NCBI GenBank assembly: GCA_039028335.1
Contig: JBCCIF010000002.1
Span: forward strand, 1 to 64,000
DNA from: JABDKJ01 sp039028335
GTDB lineage: Bacteria; Bacteroidota; Bacteroidia; Flavobacteriales_D; JABDKJ01
Direction: 5' to 3'
Length of the DNA stretch: 64,000 bases
The notes under the pieces are model-generated. The model worked only from the letters and a program-made list of their open reading frames with translations, had not been told where the DNA came from and did no database searches. Of this stretch, positions 61,310-64,000 are shown piece by piece; the first letter of the stretch is position 1; every line of letters starts with the position of its first letter. The position numbers and the translations under genes were made by a program.

Positions 61310-61999
61310 CTAGCGATGTTGCTTCTCAAAGAAATCCCAAAGAGAATCTTTAGGTGGACGTGCTGTTAAGTCAATCAATTCTTTCTTTACAGGATGTTCA
61401 AAAGAAATGGTACGAGCATGAAGAGATATTGATCCGTCTTTGTTTGATCTACTAAATCCATATTTTAAGTCTCCCTTAATTGGGCAACCAATATGTGCAA
61501 GTTGTGCGCGAATTTGATGATGTCTGCCTGTATGAAGTTCAATTTCTAAAAGATGATATCGATCAGAACTGCCTATATGGGCATATTCCAATGACGCTGT
61601 TTTGGCCTCCTTGTTATTTCCTTGATGCACGTATGACTTATTCTGCTTTTGATTTCTTAGCAAACGATGCTCTAGGCGTTCATGTTTAGCAGGTGTTTCA
61701 TTTCCTACAATAGCCCAATACTTTTTTTTGATGTCCCTATCCTTGAAAATTTTCGTCATTCTACTCAAAGCCTTGCTGGTTCTGCACATCACAAGAATGC
61801 CGCTAGTTGGGCGATCTAAGCGATGAGGAAGGCCTAAAAATACTTCGCCTGGCTTATTGTACTTTTCTTTAATGTAGGCCTTTGATCTATCCATCAAAGT
61901 AGCATCACCCGTACGATCACCTTGGACCAATTCCCCTGATTTTTTATTGACAATTAATAAGTGATTGTCTTCGTATAAAACCTGTTTCTCAAAGCTCAT
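61310..61999 (-). CDS. RluA-family pseudouridine synthase
   Basis: 229 residues from the ATG at 61999 (a longer form from 62038 would start inside the neighbouring gene). The catalytic Asp motif is FLGLPHRLDRPTSGILVMC, with HTGRHHQIRAQLAHIGCPI and GDLKYG downstream. It isomerises uridines in rRNA or tRNA; the exact site cannot be told. It overlaps the DUF551 gene by 11 nt. Confidence 0.9.
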   Translation of the reverse strand: MSFEKQVLYEDNHLLIVNKKSGELVQGDRTGDATLMDRSKAYIKEKYNKPGEVFLGLPHRLDRPTSGILVMCRTSKALSRMTKIFKDRDIKKKYWAIVGNETPAKHERLEHRLLRNQKQNKSYVHQGNNKEAKTASLEYAHIGSSDRYHLLEIELHTGRHHQIRAQLAHIGCPIKGDLKYGFSRSNKDGSISLHARTISFEHPVKKELIDLTARPPKDSLWDFFEKQHR

Positions 62000-62270
62000 T
62001 GCTTGGGTGATTTGGCATAGGCATCCAATGCGTAACATCCTCGAAATAATGATTACTCAAGCCCTCTCCCAACCAGAAGTGCGGTCCGTGTTTTTCAAAC
62101 TTCACACTTCCTTCCTGAAAGAATGACGCGACATATCTCAAAATGACAACAGGTTCATGTCTTTGTTCACCTGACTTACCAGGGAGGTATTGAAAATTAT
62201 TTGGAAGGAAACAAAGTACCTTTTGACCATCATCGGGTTTTTGTTCATTGATATCTATCCAAGAATACAT
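61989..62270 (-). CDS. DUF551-like small protein
   Basis: 93 residues. The start SWIDINEQKPDDGQKVLCFL and the end DVTHWMPMPNHPSN match the start and end of DUF551, often found in phages, where these proteins contain a 'WI-x-V...VTHWMPLPE' frame. The panB stop precedes its ATG without spacing, and it overlaps the pseudouridine synthase gene by 11 nt. Function unknown. It is inserted between two genes that would otherwise be adjacent. Confidence 0.7.
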   Translation of the reverse strand: MYSWIDINEQKPDDGQKVLCFLPNNFQYLPGKSGEQRHEPVVILRYVASFFQEGSVKFEKHGPHFWLGEGLSNHYFEDVTHWMPMPNHPSNEL

Positions 62271-63086
62271 TTAATACTGTTCAGATTCATTCGGGAAATC
62301 TTGATTTCTTACGTCTTTGACATAAGAAGAAATTGCATTAGTCATTACATCTGATAGATCTGCATATCTTCTCAAAAATCGCGGACTAAATTCCTGAGTT
62401 ATTCCAAGCATGTCATGAACAACCAATACTTGTCCATCCACAGACGCTCCGGCCCCTATGCCGATGATAGGAATTTCAACTGTTTTAGAAACACGTGCAG
62501 CAAGTTTTGCTGGAATTTTCTCAAGCACAATTCCAAAGCATCCAATGTCCTCCAGTAACTTCGCATCTTCAACTAATCTTTTTGCCTCGTCATCCTGTTT
62601 CGCACGAACAGTATACGTACCAAACTTATAGATAGATTGAGGTGTCAGGCCTAAATGCCCCATTACCGGAATTCCGGCACTTAAAATTCTTTCTATGGAT
62701 TCGCGAATTTCATGACCGCCTTCTAATTTTACTGCATGCGCTCCCGATTCTTTCATTATCCGAATAGCTGAATTCAAGGCTTCCTTTGAATTGCCCTGAT
62801 AATATCCAAAAGGAATATCTACTACCACGAGCGCTCTTTTGATAGCTCTAATTACCGATGAAGCGTGATAAATCATTTGATCTAGCGTAATCGGCAAGGT
62901 GGTCTCATGACCTGCCATAACGTTGGAAGCCGAATCTCCTACTAATACAATATCAATCCCAGCTTGATCAACGATTTTCGCCATAGAAAAATCGTAGGCC
63001 GTTAACATGGCTATTTTCTCGTTTTGGGCTTTCATTTCGCGCAAGGTATGAGTAGTAATTCGCTTTGCCTTCTGATGTACTGACAT
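62271..63086 (-). CDS. panB: 3-methyl-2-oxobutanoate hydroxymethyltransferase
   Basis: 271 residues, normal length. It transfers a hydroxymethyl group to 2-oxoisovalerate, the first step of pantothenate synthesis. MLTAYDFSMAKIVDQAGIDI, LVGDSASNVMAGHETTLPIT, VKLEGGHE and MGHLGLTPQSIY are all present. TAAATTTG lies 17 nt upstream. It heads an operon with the DUF551 gene and the pseudouridine synthase. Confidence 0.96.
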   Translation of the reverse strand: MSVHQKAKRITTHTLREMKAQNEKIAMLTAYDFSMAKIVDQAGIDIVLVGDSASNVMAGHETTLPITLDQMIYHASSVIRAIKRALVVVDIPFGYYQGNSKEALNSAIRIMKESGAHAVKLEGGHEIRESIERILSAGIPVMGHLGLTPQSIYKFGTYTVRAKQDDEAKRLVEDAKLLEDIGCFGIVLEKIPAKLAARVSKTVEIPIIGIGAGASVDGQVLVVHDMLGITQEFSPRFLRRYADLSDVMTNAISSYVKDVRNQDFPNESEQY

Positions 63087-63103
63087 AATATCTTTAATCT
63101 GCC

Positions 63104-63111
63104 CAAATTTA
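63104..63111 (-). promoter_or_regulatory. Putative -7 box TAAATTTG for panB
   Basis: Exact TAnnTTTG on the minus strand, 17 nt upstream of the panB ATG. No TTTG at -33. Confidence 0.5.
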
Positions 63112-63223
63112 GTTTTTCTCTAATGATTATTGCACTTTTATTTTATTCCTAACCATTCAATACGAAAAACAGTCCATTCCTCAAAGAGCATAATTTCTTG
63201 TATAAATTTCAGTTATAAAAACG

Positions 63224-63231
63224 TACTTTTG
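63224..63231 (+). promoter_or_regulatory. Putative -7 box TACTTTTG for the 63249 gene
   Basis: Exact TAnnTTTG, 17 nt upstream of the ATG at 63249. A TTG lies 23 nt upstream of it. Confidence 0.5.
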
Positions 63232-63248
63232 CATCTGATTTCGAGGAT

Positions 63249-64000
63249 ATGAGGATATTTATTGGTTTTGCTGCTTTTTTTATGTTAATCATGACCTTTT
63301 CGTCATGTGAAACAGATTTCGAACTAAATGCGCCTTATGAGAAAACTGCGGTCATTTTCGGATTTTTGGAGATGTCAGCAGATACCCAGTTTTTTAGAAT
63401 TCAAAAAACCTTTTTAGGTGAAGGGGATGCCGTTTTATTTGCGCAGGAGCCTGATTCATCTTATTTCGACAATGTGCAAGGAAAAGTATTTTGGACAAAT
63501 GAAAACGGTGCTACCTTGGGTATGGCAACGATGGATGAAATTATTATCACTGACAAAGATACCGATGGAGCATTTTTTGCTCCAGAACAATTGGTCTACT
63601 ACATTCCCTCAAGCGATATCGATTTTGACGTAGACTACACCTACCATCTTGAAGTCATTGCTGACGGCCAGACGTATACCAGTTCTACGAGGTTGGTTGA
63701 AATTCGTGAGCAATTTGTTCAACAACCTTCCCCAACGGCTCAGGACCCTGAAATTTCTATGGTAAGCGGTCAAGGCCCTACAGTAAACTATCTCGATAAG
63801 AGAGTTCGATTTACAACCCAGGAGTTCGCTAGAAGATATAATATCTCCATGAACTATTTATGGAACGATGTGCGCACAGATGGCACATTTGGTCGCAATT
63901 TCAATTTGGAAATTGGTAATGTTATTACAGAAGATGACCTAGGAGGTGCTACAGAAGAGCGCTCTTTTAATAGTGAAGCTTGGTATGCGTTGATAGATAA
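63249..64000 (+). CDS. Lipoprotein, 5' part (runs off window end), DUF4249-like layout
   Basis: At least 250 residues without a stop. Signal peptide AAFFMLIMTFSSC, a lipobox with Cys20. Then a beta-rich domain: APYEKTAVIFGFLEMSADTQ, FFRIQKTFLGEGDAV, VFWTNENG, then DYTYHLEVIADGQTYTSSTR. The order of strands resembles DUF4249-like surface lipoproteins of Bacteroidota, where a first Ig-like domain carries small-molecule or protein binding. This is a weak resemblance. The C-terminus is outside the window. Confidence 0.6.
   Translation, partial: MRIFIGFAAFFMLIMTFSSCETDFELNAPYEKTAVIFGFLEMSADTQFFRIQKTFLGEGDAVLFAQEPDSSYFDNVQGKVFWTNENGATLGMATMDEIIITDKDTDGAFFAPEQLVYYIPSSDIDFDVDYTYHLEVIADGQTYTSSTRLVEIREQFVQQPSPTAQDPEISMVSGQGPTVNYLDKRVRFTTQEFARRYNISMNYLWNDVRTDGTFGRNFNLEIGNVITEDDLGGATEERSFNSEAWYALID

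Noticed and set aside
1..64000. tRNA, rRNA, insertion sequences, prophage or integrase
   Set aside because: No cloverleaf-like sequence, rRNA segment, transposase or integrase motifs were seen by eye on either strand; a covariance-model search would be needed to exclude small RNAs.

Overview
The window reads as an AT-rich chromosomal segment of a Bacteroidota bacterium, most likely of the class Flavobacteriia. The signs are a secreted protein with a C-terminal type IX secretion (T9SS) sorting domain, many outer-membrane-type lipoproteins and tandem DUF3857/transglutaminase proteins. The replicative polymerase has a fused DnaQ-like exonuclease, and a dozen or so genes are preceded by the Bacteroidota -7 promoter box TAnnTTTG. 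No rRNA, tRNA, CRISPR array, transposase or prophage was seen, and no gene-free stretch exceeds about 300 bases.

Layout. 1-14.9 kb is accessory and poorly characterised. It holds two translationally coupled DUF6090 membrane proteins (one with an in-frame GC-rich palindromic insert), an arylsulfotransferase-like protein, a Tiki/ChaN-like lipoprotein and a membrane-bound winged-helix regulator whose true start is not a normal start codon. It also holds a frameshifted gene, a TPR/adenylate-cyclase-like protein, a serine hydrolase, a 5'-truncated agmatine-deiminase fragment, a luciferase-domain lipoprotein and a Crp-type regulator. 14.9-18.4 kb is a tight minus-strand unit: fused alpha/beta 2-oxoacid dehydrogenase E1, an S4 RNA-binding protein and murQ. 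18.4-27.4 kb carries a PspC-domain protein with PadR and a small membrane protein, a degenerate receiver protein, yidD, a DUF58 protein, two overlapping DUF3857/transglutaminase genes (one apparently catalytically dead), a lipoprotein and trxA. 27.7-35.2 kb holds dnaE, an HD-domain protein and rpsP-rimM-trmN6. The S16 protein has a tail of roughly 200 residues made almost only of Ala, Glu and Asp.

35.3-40.9 kb is the most interesting region: a four-gene operon encoding a PapD-like periplasmic chaperone, two secreted pilin-like subunits and a 1034-residue outer-membrane protein with a beta-barrel and C-terminal SdrD/carboxypeptidase-like domains. A strong hairpin terminator lies between the first, codon-optimised subunit gene and the second. 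I infer a divergent chaperone-usher-like surface-fibre system in a phylum better known for type V pili.

40.9-64 kb continues with a saccharopine dehydrogenase, a three-gene CsgG-like/LPP20 lipoprotein cluster, a DUF423 protein, pckA, a LytTR membrane regulator, two small outer-membrane proteins, acs, a transglutaminase-like/TPR protein, nudix-mnmD, a large beta-propeller T9SS cargo protein, an RluA-family pseudouridine synthase, a DUF551 protein, panB and the start of a lipoprotein gene that runs off the end.

Central metabolism (pckA, acs, the E1 enzyme, panB, the lysine-pathway enzyme), replication (dnaE), translation (rpsP, rimM, trmN6, mnmD) and envelope genes are interleaved in short operons, as is usual for this phylum.
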